Program-made: the position numbers and the translations under genes
Origin: Sipunculus nudus
Taxonomy: Eukaryota; Annelida; Sipuncula; Golfingiida; Sipunculidae
Direction of reading: 5' to 3'
Length of the DNA: 64,000 bases
NCBI GenBank assembly: GCA_026874595.1
Contig: CM049316.1
Location: 74,491,176-74,555,175, forward strand
The notes under the pieces: generated by a model
What the model was told of the DNA's origin: nothing
Databases searched by the model: none
Seen by the model: the letters and a program-made list of their open reading frames with translations, nothing else
In this document: in pieces, positions 12,068 through 24,647 of the stretch
Position numbering within the stretch: the stretch's first letter is position 1
How the letters are laid out: every line of letters starts with the position of its first letter

Positions 12068-15000
12068 CTAAAAACAAAACTGCACTGATCACTTATAGGT
12101 AAAGAGCGTTTCATGACATACACCTTGTGAGGAGTTATATCCTCTTCATATCATCAAGTCTGTTGTAGCCACACTGGCACAGACTTTTATTCAGCCAGCT
12201 GTTCTGGGATCTCTCTTATGAATAATGAACAAGGCAGCTGAACCAATCAAATGACTTGCTTAAACTTGTTTTACTTGGATGCTGGACCACAACTGGTGCT
12301 AATTTTAGAAGAAAAATGTTTGGCATTGCCAGAAGGGCATTGAGAATTTGACCAATCAAATAAAGTCACGTAAACCTAGTGATCACATGTGCTTGTTCAG
12401 ATGGCATGTGAATAGTGTATTTTTTACATTTTCATTTTTGGATTTGATACACAATTTTCATTTCAGCCTGAACACTTGCAGGCTTGTTCATTATTCATGA
12501 AACAGACACCTTTGCAGCTCATGGGTCTGTGAAAGCATGGCCAACCCACTTGATATATATTTTTTATTTCATGGAAAAGAACAAAATGATACTTAAATTA
12601 TATACAAAATTACACATCTTTGTGGTGTTTTAACCTCATTAAGAATCTGATTCCACTGAAATATTTTAAATATTAAGGTAGCACCAGTTTTGTTCCTGCC
12701 AAGAGAAAGAGTCAAAATTACATTGTATTTTTGAGGGGCATGACTGCATCTAATACAAAGGCCACTTGCTTAAATTTTGCATTAAGCACTACATTAATAC
12801 AGCATAAAAGGGTCACATGACAAGATTTCATGACAAGGTCACATGATAAGATCACATGATAAAATTACATGATCTGAATTTACCTGTAGTGTTGCCTCCA
12901 TAACAGATGTGACAGGAGATGCACCAGCTGTCATTATTGTTGTCATGTAACCATCAAAGCCGATTGGGCACAAAAACTGTCCAGCCTAAAACAAACATAG
13001 GATAATAGTTGAAATATAATCTATAAAAATACAGGTCCAAGGGCTTGTCTCTTATATGAGGATGACTATACATGTTATCATATTTATAGGATTTGCATCT
13101 GAGCTAAATTGAGGAAAGCTTTAGTGCATTTTACACAAATCGTAAAAAACTCGCGCAAAAAAAAACAAAAAACAGACAGACAGGGGTAGTAGAATGGAGT
13201 ATAATCTTACTTTGGCATGTCAACTACACATACAAATAATCAATATAGACAATGTTTATAGGTATGGCTACATACACAGGTGGACCTCTTACACTATATG
13301 TGAGTCAAAAGGGGTTTACAACAGCCTAGAAGAATGAGAATTTGAAGCTAACTGGTGTAGCATCTTTCAATTCTTTTGCAATTTAAATACATACACTTCC
13401 TTATTATGTTATCATATGTGGGATACAAGGCATAAATGAAATAGAAAAACAGGTGAGGCTACATGAAAAACTTTTATTGTTCTCCAGACTCCAGGAACAA
13501 AAACTGGAGCTAGCGGGCAATTTTTTTTACAGATTGAAACACAATACCTTAAATTTTGCCAGCTTGCATAGAAAATGCAAAAATCTATTTGGTGTATATG
13601 ACCAACATGAAATTCAGTCAATTTTCCATACCTTTAAGAATTGTTTTTAGGGAATTTGGTCAATTTTAAATTAAAAAAATATGGATGATGAAAAATGAGT
13701 GGCTAATCTGCAGAACAATTTTTCCGTATGGCCTCATAAAGAAATCCAGAGCATACTCACCATGGCAGCTTCTATTATAGCCTTTGCTACGTACTCCGGC
13801 TGGAACAGTCCTGCGGTCTCTGATATAAGCTTTGTTTCCAGCCCCTGCAGAAGAAATATGAGGACTTCAAGTAAACCGAAAAAACACATTCAGTACAGTC
13901 AATATTATTTAGAGTCATATTTTGAATATCTCTGCTAATAAGTTACCTGAGGGTTCTATTCAATTAAATCAAAACAGATGGCAAATTATTATAGTGCTTA
14001 TCTAATAGCAGACAGTATGGTATTTACATGATGTTGCTTCCATCTGGTGATTTTTGTGCAGGTCACATGATCTTATAAATTTTCATGAGTATTGAAATAA
14101 GCCCTGAAGATTGGGAAAAACTTGATAGTGCATATTAAGAGCCAACGTTAAAATGTACAGGGTTCATCAGTTGGCTATAAGTTCAGAGACTTCCCTTAAT
14201 AATATTTTCCTCTGAGACTTACCTTTATAATATTTTCCTCTGAGACTTACCTTTATAATATTTTCCTCTGAGACTTACCTTTATCATATTTTCCACTGAG
14301 ACTTACCTTTATAATATTTTCCTATGAGACTTACCTTTATCATATTTTCCTCTGAGACTTACCTTTATAATATTTTCCTCTGAGACTTACCTTTATAGTA
14401 TTTTCCTCTGAAACTTACCTTTATAATATTCTCCTCTGAGACTTACCTTTATAATATTTTCCTCTGCAAATCCTGGAGTGTCTGTGTCTGGTGGGAATGC
14501 TAGTGTTACCTGAATATTGTATGGCTTCACCTAAAACATATATAAATATATAAATTAAAGAATTTTTTTACATAATTTTACCAACACTCTCCAGTTGCAT
14601 GGTTTTTATATTTGTCAACATGGGTACCTCTAGTGAATCTTAGCTTGTAGAGGAACAAAGTCATACATGTGTCACAGAGGCATTATAAGAACCTTTTCTA
14701 GCAGAAATTACCTTTAGGTCATTAATAGCTGGATTTAAATTGAACACACAATCATCCCATTGAAACAGTTGGAACAGTGAAGCTTACTTGGGGTCACATC
14801 ATTAGACTGGATTGAGGCATCCAGCCATGCCAATAACTCCTGCAAAAACGTAACAGGATTCCAAAACCAATCCCGGGGCGGTTTCAGGATTTAGGAAAAA
14901 GGAAGGGTCAAACCTAGGAGGATTAATGACAAAACCTAAAAAAAAGGTCACAAGGTCAAAAAAAAAGGGGGGGGGGGGGGTCCTGGCCACAAAAATTGGT

Positions 15001-18000
15001 CTGAACCGTATTAAAAAACAAGTGACCCATGAGTCATGACGCTCAGCCAACTGACATGTTGACAATATATCCTTGCACAGACAACTAATTAAAATAATGT
15101 AGGTGGCATCATTGTTCATGCATGGCTTAAGTTCATCAAGACCCATACGCACAACAAATTTGATAACAATCCAACCAGCCTTTCCTGAGGAATCTGGCAA
15201 TTTGTATGTATTTTGCAATATTTCTGGGGTGCTCAAACATACCCAATACTCTGAGAATATAGGTCACAGTAACCAAATTACAGGTTTCTGAAGAGAACTT
15301 TTGAGGAATTCTCAGGATGTCAAGTTAGAAGTTTCTGGTCCAAATGGTTATGATTTATGCCCTGCTTTGGTATCAAATTTTCAATTATTCTGAGGGGTGC
15401 TTATAAGCCCCCTGGCTCAGAAAATATGGGTAACAGTGACCTAATTTCATGTTTCCAAGGAGACTTTTCATGGACCTCCCTGGATTTAAAGTTAGAAGAT
15501 TCCAGGTCGAATGGTTATGATTTGTGCCCTGCTTTGGTATCAAATTTTTAATTATGCGGGGGGTGTTAATAAGCCCCATTGCTCAGAGAATATGGGTAAC
15601 AGAGACCTCATTTCAAGTTTCCAAGGATATTTTTCACAGACCTCCCTTAGAAGATTCTAGGACTAAAGGTTATAATTTAGGCCCTGTTAACAGATGACTG
15701 CATCCTTGAAGGTCTCAAAACTAGAGAAAAACAAGGGACCCATGGGTCACATCGCTCAGCTGAATTTTGGAAAATATTATTAACTGCAAAATATTTTTAT
15801 TTCTTTTGGTTTTTCATGTATATTATCATTTGGAAAGCTATGAGAAAATGGCCCTGCTAAAATGAAACTCTGTAAATTATTGAATAACGGACATGAGCAA
15901 AACCATTTAGTGATGTACCAAGGGAAAAAATGGGCCTACGGTAAGTGTTATATAAAGGTAACATTTCATAAACAAATTATGTGTGAAGGTAATTAAGTTT
16001 TCAAAAGTTAAATATATGGCCATATGAGTTAAAGATCAATCCCACAAGTTTGACCAATATTCCTAATTTTAATACTCAGTTAACAGTGTTATTCACACCT
16101 AGGCCCCGCCAACTTTAAGAGATATGAATGAAATGCTACAAAGTATTTATATCTTCTTAAATCTTGTCAGTTAGCACTTAAATTAGATCCTAATATTTTA
16201 TCACATTTGAATATAAGGATTAAATTCCTGAACATTTTTTTCTTAAAAAAAAATCAAAATGGTCTAAGTTTCATCAAAAAGAATTTATTTAACATTAAAA
16301 TTATAAGATTCATCTTGTTTATTAGTCCTGTGTATTGAAAGGGTGGGTGGGGGAGGGGTCTCTGTTGTTACTGCTCATTGCTGAAAAAAAGTTAATTATA
16401 AGATTCATCTAGTTCATAGTACAGGTTTGTCAACAGAACGGGGTGGGGAGAGGAGAGAAAAAGGCTCCATGTGGTATTAACTGCAGACAGCCTGATCAAG
16501 CTCAACCAAGTGGAAAGAGGGCTTGCATTAGTGATGGGATTACATAACATTATGCCAACAGCCTGGGTAGCATAGAGAGCTGCACTGAATGACCTTCAGT
16601 GACCAAAGTGGACTGCTTGACAATGTAAAGGAATACAACAAGAGCCTCCAAAAAATTCAATAACTAGCCTAATTTTGCAGCTTTTATTTTTCAAATTTTA
16701 GATTAAATCCTTATATGTACATGCTGTGAAAATTAAATCCACAGTACTTACAGGAAAAAAACATGCCATGGCCAAAGTTGGGCAAAATTTAAGGTACCAA
16801 TTTTTTATTTTTGCTAATATTTAAAAGATTTTGAGGTAATTTTGGGTATACAATTTAATTTTAGATTAATTAAAGTTATATTACTGGAAAAAAGTCCTTA
16901 GCTTTAACATGTTTTGTGTAAAGTGATCAAATATCTTTCCTAATTTTTTACAAAATGCAGTTTGAGCCCATAACTTTTTTAAATTATATAATACAGACCT
17001 AATTTTTGGCATGTACATAGGACCAAATAGAGGAATATTTATGGTAAATATGAGGAAAAACAGATGAGTGGTTTTGATATTAGGCAGTCCTGAAGTCTGA
17101 AAATATGTTTTAATAAACAAGGCCTACAGGCCTAATGTGAACCTATGCATTGGGTAATACACCAGGTATAATGCTTCAATGCTGGACCATTACTTTTCTT
17201 GTATATGAACAATGTAAGTACTAAACATTTTGAATAAGAATCAATTACCTCAAACAACACTGCTGAAATTCTGGCATGGGTGCATACAACACAAAAATGA
17301 TTGTAGCTGGCACCACTAGTTTTGTATTTGACAAAGCTATTCGATATGTATAAATATGCCCAATTTCAGGCTGATATATCAAATTCCTCTGTAGAAATAA
17401 GCAGGCACATACACTATGCAAAAGTCACTGTAGGTGGCGACACCTGTCTTGTGAATGAGAAAGCCATCAAAGACAGGTCAAAATATCAGGCCAACACATC
17501 AAACTTACCTTGAGTCTGATGCATGGGGCCTGACCAGGCTTAGGTGAGAAAGGCAGTTACCCCGAGTGAATTGTGACAAATTGCTGGCTCAGGCTACTGC
17601 ACTGAGTGAACTCATGATCTGCACCTGGCTAGACTGAGTGAACTTTTGATCTGTTGCATAATCTGATGCAGTGGGCAGTCTGCCAACACTATAAATAGAA
17701 TGCAGCTACTGCACTGAGTTAACTTCTGACCTATACCTAGCTGCACTTCGTGAACTCTTGACCTGTTGCCTAATCTTATACAGTTGGCAGTCTGCCAAAG
17801 CTATAAATAGATCCAGACTGACCTTTTGCCTGTTGCTAAATCTGAAGTAGTAGCCACACCCTGGCACAAGCTCACAGATTGGCTCCACACGCAGCCCTGA
17901 GGGGCATGACACACATGAGGTGATCACATGGTACTCATGAGGTGATCACATGCTACCCATGAGGTGATCACATGGTGCCCATGTGGTGTTCACATGTCAC

Positions 18001-21000
18001 CTATTAGGTGATCGCATGCTTTGTGCTTGGCTGCACTGATTGAACTCTTGACCTATATCTGGCTGCACTGAATGAACTCTTGATCTGTTGCCAAATCTAA
18101 AACAGTTGGCAGTTTCTCAACATATTTAAAGATACAGACACAATCATGGCCTGTTGGTAAATGTGTTTACACGTACTGAAAGACTTAAAATGGCTAAAAT
18201 GCGTTTTTTCAAGCTGACATATTCATAAACTTTTTATCAAAATATCTAGAATAATAAAAGATGCAGTCCTTTCATTGTTAAAGGTCCAATAATTCTACCA
18301 ACAAGGGACCCATGGGTCACAGCGCTCAGCTGTTATATATGATAAAAAATATGATTTGGGAAAGAGGCATATGCTGGTTTTGTGTGGTAATAAATATAAG
18401 CTTTATTATGAGTTGTTGGTGTTTAGCTTATGTATGATTTTGATAGTATTTTTGGAGACAGGGAAGAGGATTGATTTCATTTATTTTATTAACAAATGGA
18501 GTGCTATTGTCACACAGATTTTGACCTGGCCATATAACTTATAAGCAGCACATAAAATAAAAGAGTTTAACTATTTATTAAAATTTAATAACAAATGTTG
18601 TGCCAATATAATATTTATTAAAAATAATAAGAGAATCATATGATTTTTTTAATAAAATATAACTGAACTAATTATTAAAATAATATTATAGAATATATGC
18701 ATTCATGAATACATTTTGAAAGTATTTGCACTGGTATTCATATACTTTCATTTTTACCTGAATTCCCATTTTTATGCAAGAAATTTTATAATGGAGTACA
18801 TATTCATATTCATATTCATATACATTTGCAAAGTATTTGCACCATGTCTGGTATTTATTCAGTTTTAGCCAAACAATGATGTTGAGAATCCAGAATATAA
18901 ACAAAGGACCCTTGGGTCATGACAAAAGTTTGAAATTTTTGCAAATGCAAAATATGAAAAATATTCTATTGTAATGTTTTATATTTATATAAGCATGTGA
19001 GAAGCTAAGAGGAAAGGGCCCTCCTACTTGGTTATAGTAAAGTTCTCAATATATGATTGCAAACTAATACTCTGACAAGACTATCATGAAGAAAAACAGT
19101 AAAAGTTTTGAGATACTGTGATGCATATGAAAAATTTACAGATGGACAGGCAAGTGGACAGAATGGACTAATACCTTCATTTCACTTTCAAAGGAATAAT
19201 GCATTTAAGTTTATATATAAGCCTATTTTTTTAGAATATCCACTTTTTTCATTAATAGTTTTTATCTGATTCATTTTTTTTATTTACAAGTGTTAAAAAT
19301 TTGTAATATAAAAGTGAAAATATAAGTTAAAATATTAGAATTCTAAGTTGCAATCATTATATTTCCAGATTGTAGCTCACATTGGGTCATATTATGCATA
19401 CACATATATTTTATTATTTTTAAATCAAATGTTTAAACTGAATGTAAAAGAAAATAATGCCACAACATGGCATCTACAAAATTATTCCTTGAATTCCTAT
19501 TAAAAAGTTTTGCACATTGGAGTTTTCAGGACAATCTTAATTTTATTCACCGAAATAAAATAAAAGATTCAGTAAATTTGATAAAATAAAAACATCTTTT
19601 CAAATAAAGTATACACACTGTTGGTTGAATGAGGGACAAACAATATCATTATGCTAATTACAATCTAAGCTATAATTAATAACTGGAATTAATAGTCAAT
19701 TTCACACCTGGTGAAGTTTTACTCTTCTGAAGTAAAGCATTACTTATCTGATGAACATCCATACTTTCATAGCAATACATCACTTTGTGGACACAATTAA
19801 ATGTGCACTTTAATCATTGTAACCCTGGTGGTACAATCCAAAATCTAAAATGTAGCATGTCCAAGAATAAAATAAAATACAGAAAATTATAACATTCATC
19901 TAGTTTATGCACCAGCTGGGGGGGGGGGGGGGGAGTTGAGTGCAGGGCAGAGGAGAAGCCTGCTAGTAGTGGCCAAGCTGGGTCAAGGCAAGCTGCCTGG
20001 GGTGGGTTACATAATGCAAGTGAAGGCTGTACTACTAGGTGGGCCAGATATAAACAACACTTGACATGGTGTATGAAAACTTGAATAAAAGCTACTCTTT
20101 TCAAACAATTTCTTTGAAATTTCAGATTTTAAAAGATTAAATCCTTATGTATATATGCTGTGAAAATTAAATCAACAGTGCTTACAGGGAAAAAACGTGC
20201 CACTGCCAAAGTTGGACAAAATTTAAGGTATTAATTTTTTATTTATGCTAATAACTTGAAAAATTTGCAAAATTCAGATCTAATTTTGGGCAAACAATTG
20301 AATCTTGATTAAATTAAGTTATATTCCTGAAAAAAAGTCTTCAGCTTCAGCAATTCTCATGTTAAGTGAGCAAATATATTTCCTGATTTTTAAAAAATTG
20401 CATTATATTTGGGCCTATAACTTCAAAATAATACCCAATACTGACCTAATTTTTGGTATGTTCACAGAAAATATATGGAAGAATATGAATACTAAATATG
20501 ATCAAAAACAGATCAGTGGATTTGATATTAGGCAGACTTGAAGTGTAACAATTGCTTTTTTATGGAAAACGGAGGTTTTTCCTTAATATCTCAAAGGAAC
20601 GAAGCTTTAATGACCCAATTTTCGGTATGGTAGGAGATTTTTGGGACATCTAATGGTATGCAGAATTTTGGATTCGTAGGTCCAACGGTTTTAAAACGTG
20701 CCCTGTTAACGGCCGGACGGCCGGACGGCCGGACGGACAACGGACAAAGGACCACGACTATAGCTCAGATGACTTACAGTCAGCTGAGCTAAAAATCATT
20801 CAAGTAAACTTGAACAAAGGCCACCTTAGAATAATTTTTGTGCAATGTTACAGAAGTTATAATTGAAACAATAATTTTGTAGAAGAACCCTATTGCAGTC
20901 CTCAGTTTGAAATAGACATAATAATGGCCATAAGACCAACTTAAGCTTTTCTCGACTCAACCAAAAATCAACATACTCAATCTATTCTAATATGATTGAA

Positions 21001-24000
21001 AGAATTATGTCCTCTATAAATCTTTTGAAAAATTATGGCATATGACTAAATTCAGCTTCCCATAACTCAGCCAAAAGTCACTGAACTGAGACCAATTGAA
21101 CAAACTTAAGAAAGCACTACGCTAGGATCACTTCTGTGCGATATTAAACAATTGGGCCATATATATGGTTTCAGAGAAGAAGTTTTTTGTAGCCGTCAGT
21201 ATGATATGGGCACTGATGACCCCCCTACACAAAAGGCTGATGCAGGTGGCGCCACCAATATCTCAATTTCAGATATGACTCATGTGACCAACATTGGCAT
21301 AAAATTTGGTGATGATAGCTTAAGCCATTTCTGAGATTGTAATTTTAGTATGCTTTTTTGGACAGATGACTAAGTTCAACTTCCTGTAACTCGGCCAAAA
21401 ATCACTGAACTTAAACCCTTCATACAAACTTAAGAGAGATTATTCCAGAAATCATCTATATATTAATAGCGTAAGGCGATTTTTGTGATTTTCCGTATCT
21501 CCTCTGATACCGCCGTACAGATTGCCGTGATTTTCGACATACATATGCTCTGGGTTTGTCCGAAGAGATTCCGCCCCCTTTTATTTGCAATATTTGCGTA
21601 TTACCTGCATAATTAATAATTTTAATATTTGCTCCCCCGCGGGCGCCTCTTTTCTTTGTGTCTTCGGGCCTGGTAACACAATGGCCACAGAGTGTTTGAT
21701 GGCGTGACAGAATTTTTCTCCGGGGGCCCTATCTAGGCTTTTCTTAAATTTGCGGTGACCGGCCCGAAATAATCCCCATTGGTGATCCCTTCTCAAAAGG
21801 CAACCTCCGAGCAGCAAAAAGGTCTATTGTGCACAAGGAGATCTCGCGTGAGGAAAATGCTGAAAAGGGGGATCTTTCAAAGAATGAAAATTTTCTGAGC
21901 GGTAGTGAATGCAGGGTAGTGTATAAAACCCGAACCCCGCCGTCCCCGGACCCCATAAACATATTTCCTCATTTTCCATTATTTATACCGATAAAAACAC
22001 CACTATTGATGATGTAAGGACAGAGCAAAGTCCCTAAATGTTAAATGACCGATTCACTGAAAGATTTATAATTACAAAAATATTTCGATGAAGACGGACC
22101 TCATTTACTTGAATTTGCCGACTGTTAAATTTTGACGGACCCCAGTAACCACCACTAATATTTTTATTTATGACTAAAAGAGGACAAAAATAGCACTCAT
22201 GTCACACACTAAATATAATATTTATTTTAAATGAAAATATAATAGTGCAGACACAGTGGGGGAGATTTAATTTGAAGTGCACTAACAGTTGAGCGGACCT
22301 GAGACTGATATATCAGAGCACTTCCACATAACAACAGGTTTCGTGCTCCGTTCATAACAACCATGCAATTTTAAAGTTGGCAATAATATAAATACCGAAA
22401 GGAATTGTTGATTACTTGCATTTCAAGCAACTACAGGTTCCAAAATAATGATTTTTTAAATGTTTTAAATTATAATACTTTTTAAAACGCTACACAAATG
22501 AAATAAATAGCAAATATAAAATTATGAATAAAAACTGAGACAGAAATGTAAAAATACAGATACAAACACAATAATAAATCACAAATGTGTCATGGCTAAA
22601 CGTAATGTCAAATACATGTATGTACTAATGAAATGGTAAAACAACAAGAAAACGGGGTCCGTGTAATCTGTGAGGTCTGTGCCCCAGGGTCCGTAAGTGT
22701 TTTTTTTTATCAAATTTAGTTGCAAAACAGACTATTTTTTTATGTTTTAACCAAACATAATATAAAATATGTCTTTAGATACGATTATGCTAAAATATCT
22801 GGACAAATTACCATGAGTTAAAGAATTACAAATTTTTCTTTGGTTCCGGGGTCCGGAGTGGGATCCGGGTTTAACACACTGCCTGAACGCAGTGACTGTC
22901 TCACTGGAAACATTGGCTCAGCTTTCAAACAGAAAGGAGTGCGTGATATTTAAAAATATATACAGCCATTAAATGTACCACATAATATAATGCTACCACG
23001 AACTTTTGCGCAGCGGGATTGCCCGACCATGTGAGTGCTCAGTTTTTGTGCGTTATAACTGGAATGCAATTATCGAGATCACGTCTCAGCGCTGTACTGT
23101 ACTACCATGCAAGATAACAGGTTCCTTTACTGGCGGATTCACGGGCGCGGAGGGCAACTTTAAATGGCGATGTTCAGCATAATATATATTTTCATATAAA
23201 ATGATTTTATTAAACATATCAAATTCTTCGAAAATTCTCCTGCCAACCTCTCGGCTTCAATTGGAGTTTTATGCATAACACCATGCATATAATGGATCTA
23301 TATATTAATAGCGTAACGCTATTTGTGTGAATTTACATGTCTCCTCTGACACTACGGTTTGCCGTGATTTTTGACATACATATGCTCCGGGTTTGTCCGA
23401 AGACATTCCACCATTCGGACAAGAACATATTCGTCCAGGTCATTCAGACTCCGACACAAGGTTAACTCAGAGACAGAACACTTATACCAAATGTCGGATT
23501 CAAAGAGACAGTAACACTGTACACCCAAGACATGAAACTATGACAGACTATTTGACATCAGAACTAAATGCTCGCCCAGAACCGTGCGTAGCATGGGTAA
23601 TTGCTAGTATTTGTGAAATATTGGACAATTTAGCTGAACAGTTTTGGAGAAGAAGATTTTTAAAGCTTTTTTTAGCTTTTTTACTATAAAATCTAAGAAA
23701 ATGCATTTAGCCAAAAAATAAGCAAAATCCTATAGAGTTATTAGATGACTAATTTTTGCATAAAATTTTGTAATGCTAACTCTAACTCAGCCAAAAATCA
23801 CCGAACTTAAACCATTCGAAACAAATTTAAAAGAGATTGTTCCAGAAATCATTTTTGTGAAATATTGGACAGTTTGGCTGAACAGTTTTGGAGAAGAAGA
23901 TTTTTAAAGTTTTTAGTTTTTTCCCTATAAAATCTAAGAAAATGCAGTTAGCCAAAAAATAAGGGAAATCCGATAGAGTTTTTTAGATGACTAATTTTTT

Positions 24001-24609
24001 GCATAAAATTTTTTGATGCTAACTCTTGCCGTTTTCAAGATAGTATGGGTTAACGTACACAAGATGGACGCCAGATGACACCACACCATCGCATAAGCTC
24101 ACAGGTTCACTAGAAATTGAGGTTTTTCCTTAATTTCTCAAAGGAACGAAGTCGCAAAGACCCAGTTTTCAGCTTGGAAGGAGATCTTGGGGACATCTAA
24201 CATTATGCTGAATTTTGGATTCATAGGTCTTATAGTTTCAAAATGTGCCACATCTACCGACAGACGGACGGACAGACAATGGACCATGACTATAGCTCAG
24301 ATGACTTATAGTCAGCTGAGCTAATAATGCGCGGCTGGAAAAAGGTGGGACGTTATGTAGTATTCTACTTCTCCCAAAATAACACAAGCTGCACTGGCAA
24401 TGCCAATAAGATTGCTCTTGTATGTGCTCTTACAATTGTAAACAAAATTTGGTCAACTGTTCTTCAGTGAAAAACAAATATTGTCTTCAGAGTTATCTTT
24501 GACATCTGTCTTAATGATAGGACACAAAACTTATTCAAATATTCATATGAAATTTCATTTTCACATCTATTACATAAACAGTATAAATCAGTAACATGAA
24601 GGTATTACA

Positions 24610-24647
<38 letters not shown>

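Noticed and set aside
13412-13938. Short ORFs around 13.4-13.9 kb as extra exons
   Set aside because: KDSR exons 8 and 9 account for the only conserved coding here, and their phases join without additional sequence.
14197-14461. Nine evenly spaced 28-bp repeats resembling a CRISPR array
   Set aside because: Head-to-tail without unique spacers, in a eukaryotic gene; it is a minisatellite.
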